Source: Madurella fahalii
Lineage: Eukaryota; Ascomycota; Sordariomycetes; Sordariales
DNA: 64,000 nucleotides
Direction: 5' to 3'
Assembly (NCBI GenBank): GCA_029876055.1
Contig: CM056877.1
Span: 4,278,001 to 4,342,000 of the forward strand
Below the pieces are notes generated by a model. It was not told the DNA's origin and did no database searches. It saw only the letters and a list, made by a program, of their open reading frames with translations. The position numbers and the translations under genes are program-made. Shown piece by piece: positions 22,649 to 33,245 of the stretch. Every line of letters begins with the position of its first letter. Within the stretch, counting starts at the first letter, position 1.

Positions 22649-23405
22649 TCAAGTGGACTCCCGGTGACCTCCATGTCCATCATGACTGCCATCTCTGCCA
22701 TAACGACACACGCAGTTACACTTGAATTCCCACAGAGGCGGGGAGAAGAACCACGCTGCCGTAGATGACGCCATGTCCTTCGGAGACTTTAAATCCACCG
22801 TCAGTGGGTACGGGAGCAGGCTAGAGAATGCGGGAGTCATACATCGCCGGGAAACAAGCTAATGTTCGCGCCTCCTTCAGTGATTTCTATGCGACCCTTG
22901 AAGTCGTCACCGGGTATCGGCAGAGGCCAAAGAGATCCATTACGTTCTTCTGGAGGAGGAGCGCCTCAAAGGCCCGGATGAAGGGTCGGTACTTGGGATC
23001 TCCCGCGTCCGCATCCACTCCATCATCGTGGGACGAGGGATAATAGAACTCGTACGACCGCACACTTCCATCCTTCGTAAGGAGCCAATTGGTTGGTCGT
23101 ATGTGCGATGATGCCGTTTCCTGTCGCCAGGGAACTGACGTGCCATGATACTCGACAAGTCGCTCGTCTGTGCTGAGGTCGAAATGGCGATGGAGGAGAG
23201 CTAGGCCGAATGTGCGGTCCATGTTATGCTGGAGGAAGAGCTCACGGAAACTATCGGAGACGAGGCTTTCTCCATCCACGGCATCGAACTTCTTGACAGC
23301 ATCTGCAATGGATGAAAGGCCGTCATAGACTGAAGGATCGTAAGAATCTGGAACCATTGCGTCCGGAGATGGTTCGTGCAAGCAGAAGTGTGTAGGTAGT
23401 GGCAT
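22649..23405 (-). pseudogene. Conserved fungal hypothetical protein gene with two single-base frameshifts
   Basis: The frame starts at the ATG at 23405 (MPLPTHFCLHEPSPDAM) and carries FRELFLQHNMDRTFGLALLH and RHFDLSTDERLVEYHGTSVP, typical of a widespread ascomycete family of unknown function. Near 22912 one base seems lost; the neighbouring frame then continues the family pattern (PGDDFKGRIEITEGGANISL). Near 22841 a second shift leads to the C-terminal part with AAWFFSPPLWEFKC and a His-rich HDGHGGHRE end, stopping at 22649. Each piece is well preserved, so the decay is young, or the shifts are assembly errors. No biochemical function is known to me for this family. Confidence 0.65.
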
Positions 23406-24798
23406 TGAGGTGGCAGGGTTGGCAGGGTTGGCAACTGAGTGTTGGAGGACATGTCGAGTGCACTTGGATAGAGAGAGTCTTCCGGAGGCTTTATATCGTT
23501 TTCCCGTCTCGCCATTCCCCGGTCCGTACATCCTTCCCACGCCAAGAGAAGGATACAGGCGTGGGACATCCCCGCAATGGGCAGAACTAACCCAAGACCT
23601 CAAGCCGGCGTTTCACCCTCACGTCGAGCGTTTTGCAAGGATTGCCTCCAGGGTTGGCGCCGTGCCCACATGAGGCTCAGCTTGCATGACCCTTGCGGTT
23701 CGCACAGAACAACAACCAAGCGGGGATTAAGCGTGTATTAATTGCGCAGACGCTGATTGGTATAGAGGCCCATTCGGTAAGTCGTTCCCGAAATTTGCCG
23801 AAACACGACCCGAGCCTCTTGTCCCACAGCACAGGAGGGATCATAGCTACGACCGGGAGTCAGTCTGCAACAAATTGCTCGATGGTGGCCATGTCGCGTG
23901 CTCAGAGCAAACCGAAAAGCTATTACTTAACCGAGGTAACACGGGTTTCAGGCTAGTGAGTTTTTTTCTGCTTTATGGGTGTTTTTTGTATGGAGAGGGG
24001 AGGGAGGGGAGGGGGAGGGGGCTTGGATCGGGGGGAAGTTGGATTCTCGGGTCACCAGACTCAAGCCTCCGGAGGCATCAACAAGCGTTTACTGGTCGAA
24101 GCCTATGCTCCGCTTCCCGGTATGCCAGGGAAATTGCGGTGCGGCCGTACGGCGTTCTGTCTTGTCCACCCGTTTAAAGTTGTCAAGAGGTTGTCGTATG
24201 TTGATAACAAAGGTACCTAAGGTAATTAGCCGCCAGTGAAAATATGCTAACCTGTGTCTGGTCAACCCTAGGAAAGTAGGGGTTGTCGCTGTGAGGGCGC
24301 GTCAGTATTTCGTCGGTATGCATTCTATATTGACTCGGTTACTTCTTATGTATTGGGCCTTATAATGGGCCTACAACCTTTGGTGTAGTTGTAGGCAGCT
24401 ACCTTAGTTAGCTCTTTGTAATAATACTATATTTTCCTACTTTGTTACCTTCCTTATGTTATTGTTGATATCTCCTTATTTAACAAGGAATATATTGGTT
24501 TAATAATTGAAGTCGTTGGTATATAACTCTATTATAGTATAGAGGACGTAGTTAGTTTCTACTGCATAGGTCTAGCCTAGTATATAGTATTTGAACTCTA
24601 ATTAGTTTAACTGTATAACAGTGGTATACAAGGTACTAATAGTATAGTATAATAGTATATCTAAGATATATATAACGTTATATTAGTAACGGCGAAGTAT
24701 ATTATTAAAGAGAAAGGGAATTGGCCTAGGCGTCTACTAATTAAAGTATATATTTATATACATTACCTCCTTTCGCGCTAGATTATAGTATTATCTAG
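23406..24798. other. Intergenic passing into AT-rich RIP-type DNA
   Basis: The first part (to about 24.3 kb) has near-neutral composition and no gene; a G-rich low-complexity run lies at 23994-24022. From about 24.35 kb the sequence becomes AT-rich with many TA steps, the mark of RIP-decayed repeats. No protein motif could be read in it. Confidence 0.5.
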
Positions 24799-25217
24799 TG
24801 AGTTGGGGAAAACAGTCCCTAGAGGGCACGGTCCCTCTGATCAGAGGGACACAGTTGCTAGGATAGTGCCCCGGGGGGGGGCTGGAACTTGCCGTGGACC
24901 CATTTTCTTTCGCACCATAAGTAGGGCCGTCCTGGCCGTTGCTCCTTAGACAGGACAATCAATTCAGTACCTTTCGTCACACTTGTTGCAAGCTCAATTG
25001 ACGAGCTCTCTTTGCGTGCAAAGCGATCTCCCTCTGATCAGAGGGAGCTCTATCTGCACATGTTGTTTTTACCTTGTTTAGGCTGAGGGACCCAATTTGT
25101 GGTGGTGTCGCCTGGCCTGTCTTGTCTATCCTGTCTGTCTGGCATTTGGCCGTCTTTGCCCCTTCCCCCTGTTTTGGTGGGTATGTGGGTGTAGATGTGT
25201 GTTTCTGCACCGTTTCA
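24799..25217 (+). repeat. Dispersed ~417-bp repeat, copy 1
   Basis: This segment recurs at 32830-33245 in the same orientation, at clearly high identity (roughly 90% by eye). It starts TGAGTTGGGGAAAACAGTCC and ends GTTTCTGCAC.GTTTCA, so it has TG...CA ends like a small LTR, but no clear target duplication was found. It holds two palindromic CCCTCTGATCAGAGGG blocks about 200 bp apart (near 24830 and 25031). It is less AT-rich than its surroundings. A solo LTR or a small non-autonomous element are both possible. Confidence 0.75.
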
Positions 25218-25870
25218 CTATATCTATAATCGATTATACTATAAAATTATATGACTTTTCAGTACTCTAGCTACAGCCTTATAGCCTTCGATATACAGTT
25301 ATCAGGGGTTGAATTGTTAACTCTAAACTCTAGGTATAGGACTATATTATTAAGAAGAGTCTATCTATAAGTTATAACCGACTGCGGTCTAGGACTAGAA
25401 GGTTAAATAAAATCCTCCCCCCTAGTCTTAAACCGCCTTTCTAGTTTCTAATAGCTGTTTGTCGTAGGATAAGGCTGCATTCTTCTATATTTCAACAACC
25501 TCTGTATATTAATTATATATCTCTGTCTGCTATATTGAAGGTGGATCTACGTACATAGGGCATTCGTTCTCTATAGAAGTGAACCTGCTAGCCGGTACTG
25601 GTGGTTTCTGGTGTAGATTCTTAATGTTAGATGTCGGTTACAGGGACTATTGAGCACGTGTGAGCCCAAAAGCCACAAAAATGAAGGACGAAAAAAAAAA
25701 GCCGTAAACCTACGTACGTACATTACCCCCTGCCTTGGTTGGAGAGCTGACGAGATGGTCCTGACTCACAGGGCACAACAGTCCCTCAAAAGAACAGCCA
25801 GTACACAACCTCTTCTACGAGGTGTAGGTTTTGGCTAGCCAATAGGGTCGCAGTTTTGGCAAGGGGCATT
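25218..25870. other. AT-rich decayed DNA, no gene
   Basis: This is RIP-like sequence up to about 25.56 kb, then normal composition. No ORF with family features was found. Confidence 0.4.
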
Positions 25871-26055
25871 CAACGTATGCGCTTTGGGGAAAGCTGAGAG
25901 AGGGACAAGGAGGAACAATTGTAGATATGCAGGCGACCTGCTGTTCATTGCCTTTCCGTTTAGTGAGTTATCCAATATGTGCGCTCTGGGAGAGCTGAAA
26001 GAGGGACAAGGAACAATTGTGGATATATAGACAACCTGTTGCTCGCTGCCTTCTT
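25871..26055 (+). repeat. Diverged tandem duplication, two ~85-bp units
   Basis: Unit 1 (25871-25955) and unit 2 (25972-26055) share, in the same order, TGCGCT, GAGAGGGACAAGG or AAGAGGGACAAGG, GGAACAATTGT, GATAT, ACCTG and GCTG or TTGCC. The units sit just upstream of a small candidate gene, so they may be duplicated promoter sequence. Confidence 0.6.
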
Positions 26056-26139
26056 TCCAACCAGCAACACCCTGCCTACCCAACCACTTCGCCTGTTCTC
26101 TGCCCATAAGCTCCACAGCTAAGCTCACGTATTTCCGCC

Positions 26140-26292
26140 ATGGCTGTTATCAATAGCGGGCCGGTCCTCGTCAACAACTGGAACTGCTCATGCGGATACA
26201 ACAATCTAACCTTTGCTGAGACATGCGCTGGGATGGTCAAAGGGCCAGATGGCCAGATGATGACATGTGGCAAATCTAGTAACGTCGCTTGA
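26140..26292 (+). CDS. Candidate small Cys-containing protein, 50 aa
   Basis: The ATG has an excellent fungal start context (TTCCGCCATGG) and follows a pyrimidine-rich leader (about 26040-26110) like those of fungal promoters. The 50-aa product begins MAVINSGPVLVNNWNCSCGY and carries four cysteines (C16, C18, C29, C43); there is no signal peptide. Seven bases after the stop codon, GTAAGTC...GCTAAGC...TCGCAG looks like an intron. It could lie in the 3' UTR or show that the true frame continues differently. I do not recognise the protein. The region is flanked by transposon debris, so this may be a gene remnant. Confidence 0.35.
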   Translation: MAVINSGPVLVNNWNCSCGYNNLTFAETCAGMVKGPDGQMMTCGKSSNVA

Positions 26293-27261
26293 CAGTAAGT
26301 CTCAGTCCAAAGCTAAGCTGCTCCTCGCAGCGTCTGTCCCTCTGTTCTGTGTTGTGGATGCAGGGTTTGACGTGAAAATCCCGCCCATTGCTGTTAACAG
26401 CTGTCGCTAGCAGTTACCGGCTGCCACTGCTGGTCACTGCATAGGCCAATTACGCGCTTTCTGCTCATCAACATGGAAGATAAAAATAAAACCTACCAAA
26501 CGATCAATAAACCCACCAACCGATGGCCTTCCCACCCGGCGTTCGGGCTGTGACGATAGGAAATGCCAACAGCTGTGCTACTTGGGCGCTGGTGACAATG
26601 ACAGGATCCAGGGGAAGGTGATAGATGGAAGAGGCTAGGGCTGGGGTACAAAAGGGAATCGTAGGAGGCATTAAGGAGATGCTCCTGCAAAGCAAGCATG
26701 TAGCTAGATTAAACGTTTGCGTGGGGTTGGGCTTTTTTTTGTACTTGGCTAGGAAACTTATTTCACTCTGGACTTTATTTCACGGAGTATGTCATGGCAT
26801 GAATTTATAATGAGAGTCTCCAGACAAAGACCAGGAGGACCGGCCGAATGATGCTAGATAATGTCACGATATAGGATAGATAAGAACCCTATAGGGAACT
26901 CTCTCATGCAGGAGACTACTAATCCGTAAGGATCAGTCTCTGTATAGTCTCAATGACAATAGGAGGCTGTTCGAGAAGTTATCGCTCGCTAATCAAGACC
27001 TTTTCGGTACTAAGACATTGTGATCCACCTCCCTCAACATGTTCCTAGAACAACCCCTTGGTCATCAGTTTTCAGCTTTGCATTTAACAATTGCTTTCTG
27101 GTCAAATACACTCTCCCTCTCCTTCACTCTTCGCAAGTGGCGCAGGCCAGCCCAGTTATCTACTTTCGTACAGAAGAACTATTTCTTAAAACCGGTCTTG
27201 ACATTGATTACTCAAACAATAATAGGTCCTAGTTACCCGTTATCCCCAGCTAGTATTCGAC
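26293..27261. other. Intergenic, no supported gene
   Basis: This stretch is moderately AT-rich and without recognisable coding frames or repeat ends. It contains the promoter of the APH-family gene at 27262. Confidence 0.4.
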
Positions 27262-28206
27262 ATGGCACCCCTCGATCATGTTCGCGACTCAGTCAAGCAA
27301 ATCGACAACGCCTCATGGCTCATTGGAAATCAGCACGTTCTACGTCACGTCCAAGGGCCGTTCGAGAACGATTGCCTGTGGAAGAATGGTAGCGACAGTT
27401 CGTGCTATACCCTTTCTGCAACGCCTGTCCCTTTGCCTGATGCTTGCCCGCCCCCTCCCGACAGTCATGTCCGCCAGATCCACGATGCCGGCGACGCGTC
27501 CGCGGTGTTCAGCTTCGGCGACGCGCTCATCCTCAAGGTCAGACTCGCCAACGAAAGCACCCGACGAGAACACGAAACACTGGCCTTTCTAGCCGAAAAG
27601 AAACTCAGCTTCGACATCCCCGCAGTTCTTTTCCATGCCGAAGAGGCCGGCAAGATCTACCTGTTCGAACCCCATATGCCCGGCAAGAGACTCAATGAGG
27701 CGTGGTGGGATATGACTGAGAAGGAGAAAGAGCACGTGGTAACTCGCGTCTCTGAGATTTGCTCGGAACTCAGGGCCTTTCGGTCCAATGTTCTGACTGG
27801 AGTCGACCACGACTGGATGGACCCACTCCGAGAAGAGCGCGACTACGGAGTACAAGCCCTTCAGAAACATTGCGAAGAGCTCGGAATGGACTGCTCGACG
27901 TTTGTCTTGTCTCACAACGACCTTGGGCCTACCAACATCATCGTGAACGGGGACCGGATTGCTCTCCTCGACTGGGAGCTAGCTGGATACTCTCCCCTGG
28001 CATGGGTGCGGACCAAATTCGCCATCTGCGGAGCATTGCATGTAGGGCGCGTCAGAAACGCTGGCGTAGAGACCGACAGCGAGTACAGAGTGCGTGTTGA
28101 GCAGAAGCTTGGAGACATGGGATTCCCCGAAGTCACAGAGGCATACAAGAGAATGGAGAAGGAACGCTATGAGGAGTGGAAGAGAAACCGGCCCTGGCTT
28201 CAATAA
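27262..28206 (+). CDS. APH-family phosphotransferase (kinase-like), 314 aa
   Basis: This is an intact single-exon gene of the APH/choline-kinase-like fold common in fungi; such proteins phosphorylate small molecules, but the substrate is rarely known. The N-lobe shows SAVFSFGDALILKVRL (glycine-poor loop and the ATP-binding Lys) and YLFEPHMPGKRLNEAW (hinge). The catalytic loop is LSHNDLGPTNIIVN, with the base Asp near residue 220. The metal-binding IALLDWELAGYSPLAW follows near residue 237. Length is usual for the family. A separate, broken APH-family gene lies 5 kb to the left; the two are not close copies. The surrounding DNA is transposon-rich, but this gene shows no RIP-type stops. Confidence 0.8.
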   Translation: MAPLDHVRDSVKQIDNASWLIGNQHVLRHVQGPFENDCLWKNGSDSSCYTLSATPVPLPDACPPPPDSHVRQIHDAGDASAVFSFGDALILKVRLANESTRREHETLAFLAEKKLSFDIPAVLFHAEEAGKIYLFEPHMPGKRLNEAWWDMTEKEKEHVVTRVSEICSELRAFRSNVLTGVDHDWMDPLREERDYGVQALQKHCEELGMDCSTFVLSHNDLGPTNIIVNGDRIALLDWELAGYSPLAWVRTKFAICGALHVGRVRNAGVETDSEYRVRVEQKLGDMGFPEVTEAYKRMEKERYEEWKRNRPWLQ

Positions 28207-29333
28207 ACGACTCCAATCGAGTGATTGCTTGCTTCCATTCACCTGTTTTCCGACCTCCACATTGATGTACTCCGGGCTTGGACGTTTTCACAACCGTCAA
28301 GTTCGGCGAAGTAGAAACCTACCTCAACTTACCCGCAATAACAGACCAAGGTATCAAACATGGTTCATGGGATTAGGTGCTTGTGAATCTGCATCTACGC
28401 TAGGCACCGAAAATGGAGTTGAGCCCACCACTGATAGTCGACTGCCTGCGATTTCATCCCCCACGTCACTCCCTTCCCGGGTCCCGTAGACCCTGCCCTG
28501 CCTCATCGAACGTCGAGCGGCTAGCCTGGCGTAGGAATCCTTCACCAGGAAGAACAGCGAGAGCTGACGATTGATCGAGGTGGCATCCGCCATCATCAGC
28601 CCGCCACTCGAGAGCGGTGATGCTCCGGCACTGTTACACTTCGATGCAGGCAATGGACTAAACACGGTGCAGAGATGCTCCAATGGACAGATGTTCATAG
28701 GGGTAACCTCTCCTTCTTTCTAGGAGGGCAGTCGCCCTCAGTGACAAGAACTGGTCCCCGGATATACAAGCAGGTGCGGGTAACTATACAGTTTACAATG
28801 GCTATAAACCGTCTGCACGCAGGCCAAGGACAGAACAGGACAGCATAAACCTATCACCAATAACCTACCTCTGACCATCCGTATCGACCTCTTTTCTCTC
28901 TCTTTCCTCAAGTTCACTGCACTTGTAGATTCGCCACCAGCTAGTCACAATATTCTCCTAGGACCGTTTACAGTTGTTGCCCTCAACAGTGGGACATATA
29001 TATACAGTATGGCAGAGAAGGTACATACCTAAGTGGCAGAAAAAGGCTACGGTTCTTCCTACTCAAAGTGTTGATTTATACAAGGTCGCCGCACGCAACA
29101 TCTCTATAGCAGGCCAGGACGCATCCCGCGCTACTCGGACAGAACAACGGCCCCTGAGACATCCGTAGTAATTATCTTGGTTCCTCCTACCTATTTCCAT
29201 ACGAGACGCCCGTATAAGAACTGTCTCATATCCTCCTGGTTCTCAGCGTATAATATATCTAATATCCTAGGTTGTTCGACATACACTTCCTACAAGCTAA
29301 GTTAGTTACTCTATTTGCCTTATCCAACTATCA
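28207..29333. other. Intergenic, no supported gene
   Basis: One minus-strand open frame with an ATG (28354-28698, 114 aa) has no recognisable domain and atypical composition; I do not support it. The rest is ordinary intergenic DNA leading to the left end of a pogo element. Confidence 0.4.
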
Positions 29334-29335
29334 TA

Positions 29336-29380
29336 ACGTATTTGATAAGCGAGCGGCGAATATAAGCGAGCGGCGAATTT
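29336..29380. repeat. Left terminal inverted repeat of the pogo element
   Basis: It reads ACGTATTTGATAAGCGAGCG and continues with a second AAGCGAGCGGCGAAT block. The sub-block AAGCGAGCGGCGAAT occurs twice in tandem, probably the transposase-binding sites. Confidence 0.85.
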
Positions 29381-29424
29381 ACTACCACTCCACCACAACT
29401 ATCCTCAATTACACAACCACAACA

Positions 29425-31120
29425 CTAGGAAATAACAATAATTGAACCAGAAATAGATGAATCAGACAATTCTTCAGCCTCCTGACACGTGCGTGAATTA
29501 TGGCCAGGCTTGCCACACAGACCACAGCACTGAACCTTCGTACCAGACCCCCCTGTACCACGACCATTTGGCCGTGTTTCCTGGACTAACTGCTCATCTA
29601 CAGCCTTCTGGTCCAGTAAATCCTGTACCTCTTGTACGGTAAGTGACCCTCCAAGCTGTATACGTGTTTTTTTGGCCCTCCGTCTCTTACTAAGCCCCTC
29701 ATTGGCCTTGCGTAATAAAGAGATCTCTGTACGCAGAAGAGCCACCTCGTGTATTACGGCCATTGTACCTTTGGCCAATTGGTCCATAGCAGCCAATATA
29801 GGTGTTAGAGAACTGCCTTGATGGTTAGATATCCGGCCTTTAATAAGGTCTGTCTGTGAGGTAGCCTCTCGGGGGTTCTATGGCGTCTGGGATAGCCAAG
29901 GTAGTGCCGTATCTGGGCTTGAGGCTAGTGGAGTTAGAGTTCAGAGCTGTATATCCATCTTGGAAATCACTCTTTCTAGGTCGTACGGTACAAGGCCGGT
30001 TCTAGCAAAGGTGCCTTGGATATTCTTATCGGTAAAGGAGGAAAAAAATGCCTCTTTGAACGCGTAAAGGAATTCCAACTTGGTGATATACGTGATATAT
30101 ATATATATAAGTTCCTCGATTTATTGGCCATAAACTCTCTTTAATAGCCTAAAACAACTAACATCTATTGATTGGACGAGGTACGAGGAGTGTAGAGGTA
30201 TATAAAGTGTAATAATACTGTGTTTCTAGCAGTAGGCTTCGAATTAGTCAGAGTGGTAGCTTTCGTAGCCGTCGAGGACTAGGAGCTGGTATTTGCCTTT
30301 CGTACGGGATGCTGTATGAAGATCGAAATGCCGAATCTAATCTAGGCCTTTCTTATTGGTAGTCCAGCCGTTATCGGTTGTACCGATATACAGGTAGCTG
30401 GAAGACTATACTCTCGATACCAGCTCTTCTAATGATATTTCCCTTTTAAAAGGATAAATAGTAGGATTGCCCAACCTTAGACATTCACTCCTTGGATAAC
30501 TGTAGCCCACTTACGATTACCAGGCTAGACCTTTTTAGCCTTGCTAAAGCTATTAGAGGTAGTAACTACTATACCAGTAGTAATTATACCTATTATAAAC
30601 CTAGTCTTATTAAAGTTATATATATCCTCGTTAAGGATACCGTATTTAGCTTTAGTGTTATATACAAGTGCAAACCACTTACGAATAACCTTTGGATCTT
30701 TATATTTAACCCTTTAGTAGTCGTATTTATATATAAAACGCGTCTGGAGTTCTAGTTAACGTTTGACAAAGTTGTAAGCCCAGCGTTTGCCGACAGGGAG
30801 AGCGTCGCATTCGCATAGTAGTCGGTTGGCTATATCTTCTATAAAATAAAGCCGAGGAGGAAATGCATGTATATAGAGCTCACTTATATACTGAACAATC
30901 GTACTCTCCTTTAGATCCGTAAGTTTGCATGAGTTAACTGGTATATCGCGTCGTGAAGGCCGACTAGCGCGTCGATAGCGAAGTGTTGTTTCTGGAACGT
31001 TGTAGATATTGGCTGTGGAAAAAATATTGGGTTTTTTGCTGTTTTGGATCGATTTGAGAGCCAAGAGTATCCTGGCTTCTTTTGAGGGGGTAGCTATGGC
31101 TTGTTGTGGTAGAATTGAGG
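29425..31120 (-). pseudogene. Fot1/pogo transposase, RIP-inactivated
   Basis: The N-terminal part (about 31120-30756) shows the psq-type helix-turn-helix (NIYNVPETTLRYRRASRPSR) and the CENP-B-type DNA-binding region. The central DDE domain is broken by stops, but a block near 30300-30240 still reads LLVLDGYESY. The family norm is LDGHESH, so both His codons have become Tyr by C-to-T change. The C-terminus (29796-29425) is open, with a coiled, basic segment (KRRRAKKTRIQLGGSLT) and a CCHC knuckle (CGLCGKPGHNSRTC). No ATG is visible at the expected start. The pattern is typical RIP decay. Confidence 0.85.
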
Positions 31121-31150
31121 ATTAAAGGTGGAGAGTTCGCGTCGCAGGGA

Positions 31151-31195
31151 AAATTCGCTGCTCGCTTATATTCGCCGCTCGCTTATCAAATACGT
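31151..31195. repeat. Right terminal inverted repeat of the pogo element
   Basis: This is the reverse complement of the left end with one mismatch (AGCAGCG for AGCGGCG), followed by the TA target duplication at 31196-31197. Confidence 0.85.
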
Positions 31196-31197
31196 TA

Positions 31198-32100
31198 TCA
31201 CTTATTTACATAATATAGGACAACATTACCGACTACTAAGTAGTCTAAACAGCTACTATATATGTATTTATTTCTTTACTCCAATACCTTTAATTCCAGA
31301 TATTAAAGAGCTGCTACCTGTTTCTAACAGCTAAGAAGTAGCTATAGCTTATAGACAACTATTACGGTACATCAATTATCTTCAATTAGCTCTAGCTAAA
31401 GTGAAAGCAGGTATAAAGAAAGCAGTAGAATAAGATAGCAATACTCGACTAATCTCAAGTACTTTCAAGTAGCAGTTATTACTTAGCAATTCTAGAAGAT
31501 TAGGTACTCGATAAGTATAATTAGTCAGCTATTATCTAATCTTGTAGCATATAGAGAATAATGGTAATAACAGTATTTATAGGCAGTTATACTGGCTAAA
31601 GACCTCCCATTGGTAGCAAGATTGAAACACCTCTCTACAAGCCTAAGAGGGTTAATACTAACTCAAGGTATCACTAGGATATAATCTAAGAACAATATAA
31701 TAGTTTTTCTAATTTACATACCGTACAATATTCTAGAAGCTTGCGCTACAACTACTGAGATCATTTCCTTATCTCTAATGCTCTAAATAGATCTCTCTCT
31801 TGACCTTTCAACTATACTTCGTCGTCAAAAGCTAAACTGGCTTAGAAGCTTATCTAAGTACTACTTATTCTCGTCTCTACATTGTATAATAGTCTTCTAT
31901 ATCTACAGCTTTAATATATCGCCATTACTAATATATTATAGAAGAACTATCTATAACATACATTATCAGCAAAAGTACCATATCACCGAAAGTTCTACTA
32001 ATCTCACCAAAACACGTCTTCTACCTTATGTCCTACTTTCTATCGCAACGTAATATAAAGCAAAAAAACGGCGAAGCTCAAGTATAATTAGCCTTTCAGG
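31198..32100. other. AT-rich RIP-type DNA, no gene
   Basis: The stretch is heavily AT-rich with many stops in all frames. It lies upstream of the second transposase remnant and probably belongs to the same decayed element, whose left end I could not find. Confidence 0.4.
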
Positions 32101-32829
32101 CAATATAAAAAAATCCGAAGCTAAACTTAAGAGCTGCAGCTAAGGTTTACTCCATCGATCACCAAACCCTCAGTCACTGCCAATGCAACTAGTAATACCG
32201 ACGCGATATTTCCGCCAACTCGCGGAAATTGACCAGCTTAGAAGAATCTGTTATTGTTCAGTATATTAATAACTTAGATTCTAAAGGATTTCGTCTCCAC
32301 TTGTCTATTATAGAAGATATAGCTAACTGACTGCTGGCCAAACGCGATGCAAGATGTATCAGCATGCTCTAGATGTATCGTTTCGTTAAACGACAACCAG
32401 AGCTTACTACGTATTTCGATCGGAGATACGACTACTAAAGAGCTAAATACGAAGATCCAGATATCATTCGTAACTAGTTCACGCTTATATAGAATATAGT
32501 TGCAAAATATAGAATCTAAGAGGCAGATATCTATAACTTTGATGAGACTAGGTTTCTAATAAGTATTATCTCGACTATAATAGTTGTTATAAGCTCCGAA
32601 CGACGTAGTAGAGTAAAATCGAAGTAGCTTAGTAATTACGAATAGTAATAGTAATCTAAGGTATTAATACTCTTTGCTAGGCAATTCCGCTATTTATTAT
32701 TATCAAAGGTAAATATCACCTATTGTCTTAGTACGAAGATGCCTATTACTAAAGGATTAGGTTATTGCTACCTCTGAAAATAGCTAGACTACCAATAAGA
32801 GAGGTCTAGAATAGATTCAGTACTATTAA
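32101..32829 (+). pseudogene. Second Fot1/pogo transposase, N-terminal part, RIP-decayed and truncated
   Basis: The plus strand reads, with in-frame stops, LNLRAAAKVYSI, then RDISANSRKLTSLEESVIVQ, SIIEDIAN, RFVKRQPELTTYFDRRYDY, KYEDPDIIRNWF and EADIYNFDETRF. These blocks follow the order of pogo transposases: HTH, CENP-B domain, start of DDE. Stops fall at positions usually Trp or Gln (TGG or CAG to TAG). The frame ends where copy 2 of the ~417-bp repeat begins at 32830. Confidence 0.75.
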
Positions 32830-33245
32830 TGAGTTGGGGAAAACAGTCCCCAGAGGGTAGGGTCCCACTGATCAGAGGGACACAGTTGCTAGGATAGTAC
32901 TCCGAGGGCTGGAACTTGCCGTGAGCTCATTTTTCTTTCGCACCATAAGTAGAGCCGTCCTGGCCATTGCTCCTTAGACAGAACAATCAATTCCATACTT
33001 TTCTTCACATTTGTTGCAAGTTCAATTGACGACCTTTCTTTACGTACAAAGCAATCTCCCTCTGATCAGAGGGAGCTCTATCTGCACGTGTTGTTTTTAC
33101 CTTGTTTAGGCTGCAGGGACCCAATTTGTGGTAGTGTCGCCTGGCTTGTCTTGTCTATCTTGTCTGTCTGGCATTTGGCCGTCTTGCCCTCCCCCTTGTT
33201 TTTGGTGGATATGTGGGTGTAGATGTGTGTTTCTGCACCATTTCA
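32830..33245 (+). repeat. Dispersed ~417-bp repeat, copy 2
   Basis: Same element and orientation as 24799-25217, with the same TGAGTTGGGG start, TTTCA end and two CCCTCTGATCAGAGGG-type palindromes (the first altered). Most differences from copy 1 are C/T or G/A changes. It sits exactly between a broken transposase and a LINE fragment. Confidence 0.75.

Larger units (their letters stand above)
29336..31195 (-). mobile_element. Complete Fot1/pogo-type (Tc1-mariner) DNA transposon, RIP-altered
   Basis: The element is 1,860 bp, bounded by TA on both sides (29334-29335 and 31196-31197), the normal target duplication of this superfamily. Inverted ends of about 45 bp start ACGTATTTGATAAGCGAGCG and differ at one base (a G/A change). 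The size matches Fot1-like elements. It encodes one transposase on the minus strand, now inactive. Confidence 0.9.

Noticed and set aside
28354..28698. 114-codon minus-strand ORF with an ATG.
   Set aside because: No recognisable motif, no promoter features and no supporting neighbours; could be a remnant, but nothing can be said.
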